Below, one piece after another: positions 11,206 through 25,700 of a stretch of DNA of 64,000 bases. The DNA lies in assembly GCF_029227915.1 (NCBI RefSeq), contig NC_079879.1, forward strand, positions 1,922,001 to 1,986,000. Reading direction: 5' to 3'. The stretch comes from Hydractinia symbiolongicarpus (Eukaryota > Cnidaria > Hydrozoa > Anthoathecata > Hydractiniidae). Position 1 is the first letter of the stretch, and the number at the start of each line of letters is the position of its first letter. The notes beneath the pieces were generated by a model, which searched no databases, was not told where the DNA came from, and saw nothing but the letters and a program-made list of their open reading frames with translations. The position numbers were made by a program, and so were the translations under genes.

Positions 11206-12324
11206 TAAGTCCGTTTCAGTTACAACGGTTGCGTCACATATTCGTACCAACATGTACTTAGCGATATTTTTCTGATATTACTAGGTTGCATCGCTTTTAA
11301 CAGTGAAGCGATTGACTGTGGGACGTAATTGCACTGATTTTGGACTTTGACCTTATAAATGTGATAAATGAGGAAATTGGACTCCAAAAAATAACATTCT
11401 TCTTAGTTTGAAATGATTGCTGGAACTCAGCGATTACACTTGGCGCTGTGGTAGCGCTTTAATAAAAAATTTAGATAAATATGTCATTTTGGCCCGAGGG
11501 GCCAGTCGTAGTCGTTAGCGCGCGCTGAAGAAATAGAGACTGTTTCAAAAACTACATTTCATTGCCTTTCAAGCAGTATCAGTCCGCTTGAGTTCCAACG
11601 GTTGCGTCACATATTCGTACCAACATGTAATTAGCGATATTTTTCTGTCATTACTAGGTTGCATTACTTTTAACAGGGAAAAGATTGACTGTGGGACTTA
11701 ATTGAACTTATTTTGGACTTTGACCTTATAAATATTATAAATGAGGCAATTGGACTCCAAGAAAAAGCATTCTTCTTAGTTTGAAATGATTGCTGGAACT
11801 CAGCAATTACACTGGGCGCTTTGGTAGCGCTTTAATGAAAAATTTAGATAAATATGTCATTTTGGCCCGAGGGACCAGTCGTAGTTGTTAGCGCGCGCTG
11901 AAGAAATAGAGACTGTTTCAAAAACTACATTTCATTGCCTTTCAAGCAGTATCAGTCCGCTTGAGTTCCAACGGTTGCGTCACATATTCGTAACAACATG
12001 TAATTAGCGATATTTTTCTGTCATTACTAGGTTGCATCACTTTTAACAGTGAAAAGATTGACTGTGAGACTTAATTGAACTGATATTGGACTTTGACCTT
12101 ATAAATATTATAAATGGGGCAATTGGACTTCAAGAAAAAGCATTCTTCTTAATTTTACATGATTGCTGGAACTCAGCGATTACACTAGCCGCTGTGGTAG
12201 CGTTTTAATGAAGAATTTAGATAAATATGTCATTTTGTACTATGGGACCAATCCTAGCCGTTAACGCGCGCTGAGAAAAAATAGACAGTTTCCAAAACTA
12301 CATTTCATTGATTTTCTAACGGTA
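11206..12324 (+). repeat. Higher-order repeat, trimer copy 1
   Basis: Anchors are 11231, 11604 and 11977, repeated exactly 1119 bp downstream. Shared markers are GGGACGTAATTG, ACACTTGGCGCTG, TTGAACTTATTTTGG, AGCAATTACACTGGG and CGTAACAACATG. The left end is a hybrid monomer, and 2 bp (AC of AGAGACTG) are lost at about 11167. Confidence 0.87.
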
Positions 12325-13245
12325 TAAGTCCGTTTCAGTTACAACGGTTGCGTCACATATTCGTACCAACATGTACTTAGCGATATTTTTCTGATATTAC
12401 TAGGTTGCATCGCTTTTAACAGTGAAGCGATTGACTGTGGGACGTAATTGCACTGATTTTGGACTTTGACCTTATAAATGTGATAAATGAGGAAATTGGA
12501 CTCCAAAAAATAACATTCTTCTTAGTTTGAAATGATTGCTGGAACTCAGCGATTACACTTGGCGCTGTGGTAGCGCTTTAATAAAAAAATTAGATAAATA
12601 TGTCATTTTGGCCCGAGGGGCCAGTCGTAGTCGTTAGCGCGCGCTGAAGAAATAGAGACTGTTTCAAAAACTACATTTCATTGCCTTTCAAGCAGTATCA
12701 GTCCGCTTGAGTTCCAACGGTTGCGTCACATATTCGTACCAACATGTAATTAGCGATATTTTTCTGTCATTACTAGGTTGCATTACTTTTAACAGGGAAA
12801 AGATTGACTGTGGGACTTAATTGAACTTATTTTGGACTTTGACCTTATAAATATTATAAATGAGGCAATTGGACTCCAAGAAAAAGCATTCTTCTTAGTT
12901 TGAAATGATTGCTGGAACTCAGCAATTACACTGGGCGCTTTGGTAGCGCTTTAATGAAAAATTTAGATAAATATGTCATTTTGGCCCGAGGGACCAGTCG
13001 TAGTTGTTAGCGCGCGCTGAAGAAATAGAGACTGTTTCAAAAACTACATTTCATTGCCTTTCAAGCAGTATCAGTCCGCTTGAGTTCCAACGGTTGCGTC
13101 ACATATTCGTAACAACATGTAATTAGCGATATTTTTCTGTCATTACTAGGTTGCATCACTTTTAACAGTGAAAAGATTGACTGTGAGACTTAATTGAACT
13201 GATATTGGACTTTGACCTTATAAATATTATAAATGGGGCAATTGG
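12325..13245 (+). repeat. Higher-order repeat, trimer copy 2
   Basis: Anchors are 12350, 12723 and 13096, each 1119 bp after its partner. Similarity to copy 1 stops at about 13245, where CAATTGGTCTCC replaces CAATTGGACTTC. The two copies are nearly identical by eye, including the rare GTAACAACATG anchor variant at 11991 and 13110. Confidence 0.87.
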
Positions 13246-16200
13246 TCTCCAAGAAAAAGCATTCTTCTTAATTTGACATGATTGCTGGAACTCAGCGATT
13301 ACACTAGCCGCTGTGGTAGCGCTTTAATGAAGAATTTAGATAAATATGTCATTTTGTACTATAGGACCAATCCTAGCCGTTAATGCGCGCTGAGAAAACA
13401 TAGACAGTTTCCAAAACTACATTTCATTGATTTTCTAACGGTATAAGTCCGTTTCAGTTACAACGGTTGCGTCACATATTCTTACCAACATGTACTTAGC
13501 GATATTTTTCTGATATTACTAGGTTGCATCGCTTTTAACAGTGAAGCGATTGACTGTGGGACTTAATTGCACTGATTTTGGACTTTGACCTTATAAATGT
13601 CATAAATGAGGAAATTGGACTCCAAAAAATAACATTCTTCTTAGTTTGAAATGATTGCTGGAACTCAGCGATTACACTGGGCGCTGTGGTAAAGCTTTAA
13701 TAAAAAATTTAGATAAATATGTCATTTTGGCACGAGGGGCCAGTCGTAGTTGTTAGCGCGCGCTGAAGAAATAGAGACTGTTTCAAAAACTACATTTCAT
13801 TGCCTTTCAAGCAGTATCAGTCCGCTTGAGTTCCAACGGTTGCGTCACATATTCGTACCAACATGTAATTAGCGATATTTTTCTGTCATTACTAGGTTGC
13901 ATTACTTTTAACAGGGAAAATATTGACTGTGGGACTTAATTGAACTTATTTTGGACTTTGACCTTATAAATACTATAAATAAGGCAATTGGAATTCAAGA
14001 AAAAGCATTCTTCTTAATTTGACATGATTGCTGGAACTCAGCGATTACACTAGCCGCTGTGGTAGCGCTTTAATGAAGAATTTAGATAAATATGTCATTT
14101 TGTACTATAGGACCAATCCTAGCCGTTAACGCGCGCTGAGAAAACATAGACAGTTTCCAAAACTACATTTTATTGCTTTTCTAACGGTATAAGTCCGTTT
14201 GAGTTACAACGGTTGCGTCACATATTCGTACCAACATGTATTTAGCGATATTTTTCTGATATTACTAGGTTGCATCGCTTTTAAAAGTGAAGCGTTCGAC
14301 TGTGGGACTTAATTGAACTGATTTTGGACTTTGACTTTATAAATATTATAAATCAGGCAATTAGACTCCAAGAAATAGCATTCTTCTTAATTTGACATGA
14401 TTGCTGGAACTCAGCGATTACACTGGCCGCTGTGGTAGCGCTTTAATAAAGAATTTAGATAAATATGTCATTTTGTACTGTGGGACCAATCCTAGCCGTT
14501 AACGCGCGCTGAGAAAACATAGACAGCTTCCAAAACCACATTTCATTGCTTTTCTAACGGTATAAGTCCGTTTGAGTTACAACGGTTGCGTCACATATTC
14601 GTACCAACATGTATTTAGCGATATTTTTCTGATATTACTAGGCTGCATCGCTTTTAACAGTGAAGCGATTGACTGTGGGACTTAATTGCGCTGATTTTGG
14701 ACTTTGACCTTATAAATGTGATAAATGAGGAAATTGGACTCCAAGAAATAACATTCTTCTTAGTTTGAAATGATTGCTGGAACTCAGCGATTACACTGGG
14801 CGCTTTGGTAGCGCTTTAATGAAAAATTTAGATAAATATGTCATTTTGGCCCGAAGGACCAGTCGTAGTCGTTAGCGCGGGCTGAAGAAATAGATACTGT
14901 TTCAAAAACTACATTTCATTGACTTTCAAGCAGTATCTGTCCGCTTGAGTTCCAACGGTTGCGTCGCATATTCGTACCAACATGTAATTAGCGATATTTT
15001 TCTGATATTACTAGGTTGCATCACTTTTAACAGTGAAAAGATTGACTGTAAGACTTAATTGAACTGATATTGGACTTTGATCTTATAAATATTATAAATG
15101 GGGCAATTGGAATTCAAGAAAAAGCATTCTTCTTAATTTGACATGAGTGCTGGAACTCAGCGATTACACTAGCCGCTGTGGTAGCGCTTTAATGAAGAAT
15201 TTAGATAAATATGTCATTTTGTACTATAGGACCAATCCTAGCCGTTAACGCGCGCTGAGAAAACATAGACAGTTTCCAAAACTACATTTTATTGATTTTC
15301 TAACGGTATAAGTCCGTTTCAGTTACAACGGTTGTGTCACTTATTCGTACCAACATGTATTTAGCGATATTTTTCTGATATTACTAGGTTGCATTGCTTT
15401 TAACAGTGAAGCGATTGACTGTGGGACTTAATTGCACTGATTTTGGACTTTGACCTTATAAATGTGACAAATGATCCAATTTGACTCCAAGAATCAACAT
15501 TCTTCTTAATCTGACATGATTGCTGGAACTCAGCGATTTCACAGGGTGCTGTGGTAGCGCGTTCTTTAAAAATTTAGATTAGTATGTCATTTTGTACTGT
15601 GGGACCAATCGTAGCCCTTAGCACGCGCTGGAAAAGTAGAGACAGTTTCAAAAACTACATTTCATTGACTTTCTAACAGTCTCAGTCGGCTTGAGTTACA
15701 ACGGTTGCGTCACATATTCGTACCAGTGATATTTTTCTGATATTACTAGGTTGCATCGCTTTTAAAAGTGAAGCGTTCGACTGTGGGACTTAATTGAACT
15801 GATTTTGGACTTTGACTTTATAAATATTATAAATCAGGCAATTGGACTCCAAGAAATAGCATTCTTCTTAATTTGACATGATTGCTGGAACTCAGCGATT
15901 ACACTGGCCGCTGTGGTAGCGCTTTAATAAAGAATTTAGATAAATATGTCATTTTGTACTGTGGGACCAATCCTAGCCGTTAACGCGCGCTGAGAAAACA
16001 TAGACAGCTTCCAAAACTACATTTCATTGCTTTTCTAACGGCATAAGTCCGTTTGAGTTACAACGGTTGCGTCACATATTCGTACCAACATGTATTTAGC
16101 GATATTTTTCTGATATTTCTAGGCTGCATCGCTTTTAACAGTGAAGCGATTGACTGTGGGACTTAATTGCGCTGATTTTGGACTTTGACCTTATAAATGT

Positions 16201-17520
16201 GATAAATGAGGAAATTGGACTCCAAGAAATAACATTCTTCTTAGTTTGAAATGATTGCTGGAACTCAGCGATTACACTGGGCGCTGTGGTAGCGCTTTAA
16301 TGAAAAATTTAGATAAATATGTCATTTTGGGCCGAGGGACCAGTCGTAGTCGTTAGCGCGGGCTGAAGAAATAGAGACTGTTTCAAAAACTACATTTCAT
16401 TGCCTTTCAAGCAGTATCAGTCCGCTTGAGTTCCAACGGTAGCGTCACATATTCGTTCCAACATGTATTTAGCGATATTTTTCTGATATTACTAGGCTGC
16501 ATCGCTTTTAACAGTGAAGCGATTGACTGTGCGACTTAATTGCGCTGATTTTGGACTTTGACCTTATAAATGTGATAAATGAGGAAATTGGACTCCAAGA
16601 AATAACATTCTTCTTAGTTTGAAATGATTGCAGGAACTCAGCGATAACACTGGGTGCTTTGGTAGCGCTTTAATGAAAAATTTGGATAAACATGTCATTT
16701 TGGCCCGAGGGACCAGTCGTAGTCGTTAGCGCGGGCTGAAGAAATAGAGACTGTTTCAAAAACTACATTTCATTGCCTTTCAAGCAGTAGCAGTCCGCTT
16801 GAGTTCCAACGGTTGCGTCACATATTCGTACCAACATGTAATTAGCGATATTTTTCTGATATTACTAGGTTGCATGACTTTTAACAGTGAAAAGATTGAC
16901 TGTAAGACTTAATTGAACTGATATTGGACTTTGATCTTATAAATATTATAAATGGGGCAATTGGAATTCAAGAAAAAGCATTCTTCTTAATTTGACATGA
17001 TTGCTGGAACTCAGCGATTACACTAGCCGCTGTGGTAGCGCTTTAATGAAGAATTTAGATAAATATGTCATTTTGTACTATAGGACCAATCCTAGCCGTT
17101 AACGCGCGCTGAGAAAACATAGACAGTTTCCAAAACTACATTTCATTGATTTTCTAACGGTATAAGTCCGTTTCAGTTACAACGTTTGCGTCACATATTC
17201 GTACCAACATGTACTTAGCGATATTTTTCTGATATTACTAGGTTGCATCGCTTTTAACAGTGAAGCGATTGACTGTGGGACGTAATTGCACTGATTTTGG
17301 ACTTTGACCTTATAAATGTGATAAATGAGGAAATCGGACTCCAAGAAATAACATTCTTCTTAGTTTGAAATGATTGCTGGAACTCAGCGATTACACTGGG
17401 CGCTGTGGTAGCGCTTTAATGAAAAATTTAGATAAATATGTCATTTTGGCCCGAGGGACCAGTCGTAGTCGTTAGCGCGGGCTGAAGAAATAGAGACTGT
17501 TTCAAAAACTACATTTCATT
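13246..17520 (+). repeat. P/Q mosaic satellite region
   Basis: Anchors are 13469, 13842, 14215, 14588, 14961, 15334, 15707, 16069, 16442, 16815 and 17188. Mostly alternating P and Q monomers. The monomer at 15707 carries the same 11-bp deletion as 9390 and 9752. The GCATGAC variant at 16871 reappears 746 bp later in the next block (17617), marking a local dimer duplication. No non-satellite sequence is present. Confidence 0.85.
15707..16068 (+). repeat. 362-bp deletion monomer (third copy)
   Basis: It lacks the same 11 bp after CGTACCA and carries TTTTAAAAGTGAAGCG with GTTCGAC, like 9390 and 9752 about 6 kb away. The shared breakpoint and shared linked variants indicate common descent with later dispersal rather than an independent deletion. 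Confidence 0.84.
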
Positions 17521-20500
17521 GCCTTTCAAGCAGTATCAGTCCGCTTGAGATCCAACGGTTGCGTCACATATTCGTACCAACATGTAATTAGCGATATTTT
17601 TCTGATATTACTAGGTTGCATGACTTTTAACAGTGAAAAGATTGACTGTAAGACTAAATTGAACTGATATTGGACTTTGATCTTATAAATATTATAAATG
17701 GGGCAATTGGAATTCAAGAAAAAGCATTCTTCTTAATTTGACATGATTGCTGGAACTCAGCGATTACACTAGCCGCTGTGGTAGCGCTTTAATGAAGAAT
17801 TTAGATAAATATGTCATTTTGTACTATAGGACCAATCCTAGCCGTTAACGCGCGCTGAGAAAACATAGACAGTTTCCAAAACTACATTTCATTGATTTTC
17901 TAACGGTATAAGTCCGTTTCAGTTACAACGGTTGCGTCACATATTCGTACCAACATGTACTTAGCTATATTTTTCTGATATTACTAGGTTGCATCGCTTT
18001 TAACAGTGAAGCGATTGACTGTGGGACGTAATTGCACTGATTTTGGCCTTTGACCTTATAAATGTGATGAATGAGGAAATCGGACTCCAAGAAATAACAT
18101 TCTTCTTAGTTTGAAATGATTGCTGGAACTCAGCGATTACACTGGGCGCTGTGGTAGCTCTTTAATGAAAAATTTAGATAAATTTGTCATTTTGGGCCGA
18201 GGGACCAGTCGTAGTCGTTAGCGCGCGCTGAAGAAATAGAGACTGTTTCAAAAACTAAATTTCATTGCCTTTCAAGCAGTATCAGTCCGCTTGAGTTCCA
18301 ACGGTTGCGTCACATATTCGTACCAACATGTAATTAGCGATATTTTTCTGATATCACTAGGTTGCATCACTTTTAACAGTGAAAAGATTGACTGTGAGAC
18401 TTAATTGAACTGATATTGGACTTTGACCTTATAAATATTATAAATGGGGCAATTGGTCTCCAAGAAAAAGCATTCTTCTTAATTTGACATGATTGCTGGA
18501 ACTCAGCGATTACACTAGCCGCTGTGGTAGCCCTTTAATGAAGAATTTAGATAAATATGTCAATTTGTACTATAGGACCAATCCTAGCCGTTAATGCGCG
18601 CTGAGAAAACATAGACAGTTTCCAAAACTACATTTCATTGATTTTCTAACGGTATAAGTCCGTTTCAGTTACAACGGTTGCGTCACATATTCGTACCAAC
18701 ATGTACTTGGCGATATTTTTCTGATATTACTAGGTTGCATCGCTTTTAACATTGAAGCGATTGACTGTGGGACTTAATTGCACTGATTTTGGACTTTGAC
18801 CTTATAAATGTGATAAATGAGGAAATTGGACTCCAAAAAATAACATTCTTCTTAGTTTGAAATGATTGCTGGAACTCAGCGATTACACTGGGTGCTGTGG
18901 TAGCGCTTTAATAAAAAATTTAGATAAATATGTCATTTTGGCCCGAGGGGCCAGTCGTAGTCGTTAGCGCGCGCTGAAGAAATAGAGACTGTTTCAAAAA
19001 CTACATTTCATTGCCTTTCAAGCAGTATCAGTCCGCTTGAGTTCCAACGGTTGCGTCACATATTCGTACCAACATGTAATTAACGATATTTTTCTGTCAT
19101 TACTAGGTTGCATTACTTTTAACAGGGAAAAGATTGACTGTGGGACTTAATTGAACTGATTTTGCACTTTGACCTTATAAATATTATAAATGAGGCAATT
19201 GGACTCCAAGAAAAAGCTTTCTTCTTAATTTGACATGATTGCTGGAACTCAGCGATTACACTAGCCGCTGCGGTAGCGCTTTAATGAAGAATTTAGATAA
19301 ATATTTCATTTTGTACTCTAGGACCAATCCTAGCCGTTAACGCGCGCTGAGAAAAACATAGACAGTTTCCAAAACTACATTTCATTGATTTTCTAACGGT
19401 ATAAGTCCGTTTCAGTTACAACGGTTGCGTCACATATTCGTACCAACATGTACTTAGCGATATTTTTCTGATATTACTAGGTTGCATCGCTCTTAACAGT
19501 GAAGCGATTGACTGTGGGACTTAATTGCACTGATTTTGGACTTTGACCTTATAAATGTGATAAATGAGGAAATTGGACTCCAAGAAATAACATTCTTCTT
19601 AATTTGAAATGATTGCTGGAACTCAGCGATTTCACTGGGCGCTGTGGTAGCGCTTTAATGAAAAATTTAGATAAATATGTCATTTTGGCCCGAGGGACCA
19701 GTCGTAGTCGTTAGCGCGGGCTGAAGAAATAGAGACTGTTTTAAAAACTACATTTCATTGACTTTCTAACATTATGAGTCGGCTTGAGTTACAACGGTTG
19801 TGTCAGATATTCGTACCAACATGTATTTAGCGATAATTTTCTGTTATTACTAGGTTGCATCGCTTTTAACAGTGAAGCGATTGACTGTGGGACTTAATTC
19901 CACTGATTTTGGACTGTGACCTTATAAATGTGATAAATGAGGAAATTGGACTCCAAGAAAAAGCATTCTTCTTAATGTGACATGATTGCTGGAATTCAGC
20001 GATTGCACTGGGCGCTGTGGTAGCGCTTCATTTAAAAATTTAGATAAATAAGTCATTTTGAAATGTGGGACCAATCCTAGCCGCTAGCGCTCGCTGAAAA
20101 AATAGAGACATTTTCAAAAACTACATGTTATTGATTTTCTAACGGTATAAGTCCGTTTCAGTTACAACGATTGCGTCACATATTTGTACCAACATGTATT
20201 TAGCGATATTTTTCTGATATTACTAGGTTGCATCGCTTTTAACAGTGAAACGATTGACTGTGGGACTTAATTGCACTGATTTTGGACTTTGACCTTATAA
20301 ATGTGATAAATGAGCAAATTTGACTCCAAGAAACAACATTCTTCTTAATCTGACATGATTGCTGGAACTCAGCGATTTCACAGGGTGCTTGGTAGCGCTT
20401 TAATGAAAAATTTAGATAAATATGTCATTTTGTACTGTGGGACCAATCCTACCCGTTGACGCGCGCTGAGAAAACACAGACAGCTTCAAAAACCACATTT

Positions 20501-22740
20501 CATTGATTTTCTAACGGTATAAGTCCGTTTCAGCTACAACGGTTGCGTCACATATTCGTACCAACATGTATTTAGCGATATTTTTCTGATATTACTAGGT
20601 TGCATCGCTTTTAACAGTGAAGCGATTGACTGTGGGACTTAATTGCACTGATTTTGGACTTTGACCTTATAAATGTGATAAATGAGGAAATTGGACTCCA
20701 AGAAATAACATTCTTCTTAATTTGACATGATTGCTGGAACTCAGCGATTACACTAGCTGCTGTGGTAGCGCTTTAATGAAGAATTTAGATAAATATGTCA
20801 TTTTGTACTCTAGGACCAATCCTAGCCGTTAACGCGCGTTGAGAAAACATAGACAGCTTCCAAAACTACATTTCATTGATTTTCTAACGGTATAAGTCCG
20901 TTTCAGTTACAACGGTTGCGTCACATATTCGTACCAACATGTACTTAGCGATATTTTTCTGATATTACTAGGTTGCATCGCTCTTAACAGTGAAGCGATT
21001 GACTGTGGGACTTAATTGCACTGATTTTGGACTTTGACCTTATAAATGTGATAAATGAGGAAATTGGACTCCAAAAAATAACATTCTTCTTAATTTGAAA
21101 TGATTGCTGGAACTCAGCGATTACACTGGGCGCTGTGGTAGCGCTTTAATGAAAAATTTAGATAAATATGTCATTTTGGCCCGAGGGACCAGTCGTAGTC
21201 GTTAGCACGGGCTGAAGAAATAGAGACTGTTTTAAAAACTACATTTCATTGACTTTCTAACATTATCAGTCGGCTTGAGTTACAACGGTTGTGTCAGATA
21301 TTCGTACCAACATGTATTTAGCGATATTTTTCTGATATTACTAGGTTGCATCGCTTTTAACAGTGAAGCGATTGACTGTGGGACTTAATTGCACTGATTT
21401 TGGACTGTGACCTTATAAATGTGATAAATGAGGAAATTGGACTCCAAGAAAAAGCATTCTTCTTAATGTGACATGATTGCTGGAATTCAGCGATTGCACT
21501 GGGCGCTGTGGTAGCGCTTCATTTAAAAATTTAGATAAATAAGTCATTTTGAAATGTGGGAGCAATCCTAGCCGCTAGCGCTCGTTGAAAAAATAGAGAC
21601 ATTTTCAAAAACTACATGTTATTGATTTTCTAACGGTATAAGTCCGTTTCAGTTACAACGGTTGCGTCACATATTTGTACCAACATGTATTTAGCGATAT
21701 TTTTCTGATATTACTAGGTTGCATCGCTTTTAACAGTGAAACGATTGACTGTGGGACTTAATTGCACTGATTTTGGACTTTGACCTTATAAATGTGATAA
21801 ATGAGCCAATTTGACTCCAAGAAACAACATTCTTCTTAATCCGACATGATTGCTGGAACTCAGCGATTTCACAGCGTGCTTGGTAGCGCTTTAATGAAAA
21901 ATTTAGATAAATATGTCATTTTGTACTGTGGGACGAATCCTACCCGTTGACGCGCGCTGAGAAAACATAGACAGCTTCCAAAACCGCATTGCATTGATGT
22001 TCTAACGGTATAAGTCCGTTTCAGCTACAACCGTTGCGTCACATATTCGTACCAACATGTATTTAGCGATATTTTTCTGATATTACTAGGTTGCATCGCT
22101 TTTAACAGTGAAGCGATTGACTGTGGGACTTAATTGCACTGATTTTGGACTTTGACCTTATAAATGTGATAAATGAGGAAATTGGACTCCAAGAAATAAC
22201 ATTCTTCTTAATTTGACATGATTGCTGGAACTCAGCGATTACACTAGCCGCTGTGGTGGCGCTCTAATGAAGAATTTAGATAAATATGTCATTTTGTACT
22301 ATAGGACCAATCCTAGCCGTTAATGCGCGCTGAGAAAACATAGACAGTTTCCAAAACTACATTTCATTGATTTTCTAACGGTATAAGTTCGTTTCAGTTA
22401 CAACGGTTGCGTCACATATTCGTCCCAACAAGTACTTAGCGATATTTTTCTGATATTACTATGTTGCATCGCTTTTAACAGTGAAGCGATTGACTGTGGG
22501 ACTTAATTGCACTGATTTTGGACTTTGACCTTATAAATGTGATAAATGATCCAATTTGACTCTAAGAAACAACATTCTTCTTAATCTGACATGATTGCTG
22601 GAACTCATCGATTTCACAGGGTGCTGTGGTAACGCGTTATTTAAAAATTTAGATTAGTATGTCATTTTGTTCTGTGGGACCAATCGTAGCCCTTAGCACG
22701 CGCCGAAAAAATAGACACAGTTTCAAAAACTACATTTCAT
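17521..22740 (+). repeat. Higher-order repeat, 14-mer copy
   Basis: Anchors are 17561, 17934, 18307, 18680, 19053, 19427, 19800, 20173, 20545, 20918, 21291, 21664, 22036 and 22409. The same order of variants restarts at 22741. Markers include GAGATCCAACGG (17548/22769), TTAGCTATATTT (17961/23182), GTACTTGGCG (18680/23901) and AATCCGACATG (21839/27432). It contains a tandem tetramer (19427-20545 and 20918-22036, offset 1491 bp) of P-S-T-Q-like monomers. The unit resembles the 990-7697 9-mer with monomers removed. Confidence 0.87.
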
Positions 22741-25700
22741 TGTCTTTCAAGCAGTATCAGTCCGCTTGAGATCCAACGGTTGCGTCACATATTCGTACCA
22801 ACATGTAATTAGCGATATTTTTCTGATATTACTAGGTTGCATGACTTTTAACAGTGAAAAGATTGACTGTAAGACTTAATTGAACTGATATTGGACTTTG
22901 ATCTTATAAATATTATAAATGGGGCAATTGGAATTCAAGAAAAAGCATTCTTCTTAATTTGACATGATTGCTGGAACTCAGCGATTACACTAGCCGCTGT
23001 GGTAGCGCTTTAATGAAGAATTTAGATAAATATGTCATTTTGTACTATAGGACCAATCCTAGCCGTTAACGCGCGCTGAGAAAACATAGACAGTTTCCAA
23101 AACTACATTTCATTGATTTTCTAACGGTATAAGTCCGTTTCAGTTAGAACGGTTGCGTCACATATTCGTACCAACATGTACTTAGCTATATTTTTCTGAT
23201 ATTACTAGGTTGCATCGCTTTTATCAGTGAAGCGATTGACTGTGGGACGTAATTGCACTGATTTTGGCCTTTGACCTTATAAATGTGATGAATGAGGAAA
23301 TCGGACTCCAAGAAATAACATTCTTCTTAGTTTGAAATGATTGCTGGAACTCAGCGATTACACTGGGCGCTGTGGTAGCTCTTTAATGAAAAATTTAGAT
23401 AAATATGTCATTTTGGGCCGAGGGACCAGTCGTAGTCGTTAGCGCGCGCTGAAGAAATAGAGACTGTTTCAAAAACTAAATTTCATTGCCTTTCAAGCAG
23501 TATCAGTCCGCTTGAGTTCCAACGGTTGCGTCACATATTCGTACCAACATGTAATTAGCGATATTTTTCTGATATCACTAGGTTGCATCACTTTTAACAG
23601 TGAAAAGATTGACTGTGAGACTTAATTGAACTGATATTGGACTTTGACCTTATAAATATTATAAATGGGGCAATTGGTCTCCAAGAAAAAGCATTCTTCT
23701 TAATTTGACATGATTGCTGGAACTCAGCGATTACACTAGCCGCTGTGGTAGCGCTTTAATGAAGAATTTAGATAAATATGTCAATTTGTACTATAGGACC
23801 AATCCTAGCCGTTAATGCGCGCTGAGAAAACATAGACAGTTTCCAAAACTACATTTCATTGATTTTCTAACGGTATAAGTCCGTTTCAGTTACAACGGTT
23901 GCGTCACATATTCGTACCAACATGTACTTGGCGATATTTTTCTGATATTACTAGGTTGCATCGCTTTTAACATTGAAGCGATTGACTGTGGGACTTAATT
24001 GCACTGATTTTGGACTTTGACCTTATAAATGTGATAAATGAGGAAATTGGACTCCAAAAAATAACATTCTTCTTAGTTTGAAATGATTGCTGGAACTCAG
24101 CGATTACACTGGGTGCTGTGGTAGCGCTTTAATAAAAAATTTAGATAAATAAGTCATTTTGGCCCGAGGGGCCAGTCGTAGTCGTTAGCGCGCGCTGAAG
24201 AAATAGAGACTGTTTCAAAAACTACATTTCATTGCCTTTCAAGCAGTATCAGTCCGCTTGAGTTCCAACGGTTGCGTCACATATTCGTACCAACATGTAA
24301 TTAACGATATTTTTCTGTCATTACTAGGTTGCATTACTTTTAACAGGGAAAAGATTGACTGTGGGACTTAATTGAACTGATTTTGCACTTTGACCTTATA
24401 AATATTATAAATGAGGCAATTGGACTCCAAGAAAAAGCTTTCTTCTTAATTTGACATGATTGCTGGAACTCAGCGATTACACTAGCCGCTGCGGTAGCGC
24501 TTTAATGAAGAATTTAGATAAATATTTCATTTTGTACTCTAGGACCAATCCTAGCCGTTAACGCGCGCTGAGAAAAACATAGACAGTTTCCAAAACTACA
24601 TTTCATTGATTTTCTAACGGTATAAGTCCGTTGCAGTTACAACGGTTGCGTCACATATTCGTACCAACATGTATTTAGCGATATTTTTCTGATATTACTA
24701 GGTTGCATTGCTTTTAACAGTGAAGCGATTGACTGTGGGACTTAATTGCACTGATTTTGGACTTTGACCTTATAAATGTGACAAATGATCCAATTTGACT
24801 CCAAGAATCAACATTCTTCTTAATCTGACATGATTGCTGGAACTCAGCGATTTCACAGGGAGCTGTGGTAGCGCGTTATTTAAAAATTTAGATTGTTATG
24901 TCATTTTGTACTGTGGGGCCAATCGTAGCCCTTAGCACGCGCTGAAGAAATAGAGACAGTTTCAAAAACTACATTTCATTGACTTTCTAACAGTATCAGT
25001 CCGTTTCAGTTACAACGGTTGCGTCACATATTCGTACCAACATGTACTTAGCGATATTTTTCTGATATTACTAGGTTGCATCGCTCTTAACAGTGAAGCG
25101 ATTGACTGTGGGACTTAATTGCACTGATTTTGGACTTTGACCTTATAAATGTGATAAATGAGGAAATTGGACTCCAAGAAATAACATTCTTCTTAATTTG
25201 AAATGATTGCTGGAACTCAGCGATTTCACTGGGCGCTGTGGTAGCGCTTTAATGAAAAATTTAGATAAATATGTCATTTTGGCCCGAGGGACCAGTCGTA
25301 GTCGTTAGCGCGGGCTGAAGAAATAGAGACTGTTTTAAAAACTACATTTCATTGACTTTCTAACATTATGAGTCGGCTTGAGTTACAACGGTTGTGTCAG
25401 ATATTCGTACCAACATGTATTTAGCGATATTTTTCTGATATTACTAGATTGCATCGCTTTTAACAGTGAAGCGATTGACTGTGGGACTTAATTCCACTGA
25501 TTTTGGACTGTGACCTTATAAATGTGATAAATGAGGAAATTGGACTCCAAGAAAAAGCATTCTTCTTAATGTGACATGATTGCTGGAATTCAGCGATTGC
25601 ACTGGGCGCTGTGGTAGCGCTTCATTTAAAAATTTAGATAAATAAGTCATTTTGAAATGTGGGACCAATCCTAGCCGCTAGCGCTCGCTGAAAAAATAGA

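Noticed and set aside
17526-17717. 63-aa minus-strand open frames here and at 28713-28904
   Set aside because: Both open at TTG and lie within single monomers; satellite shadows.
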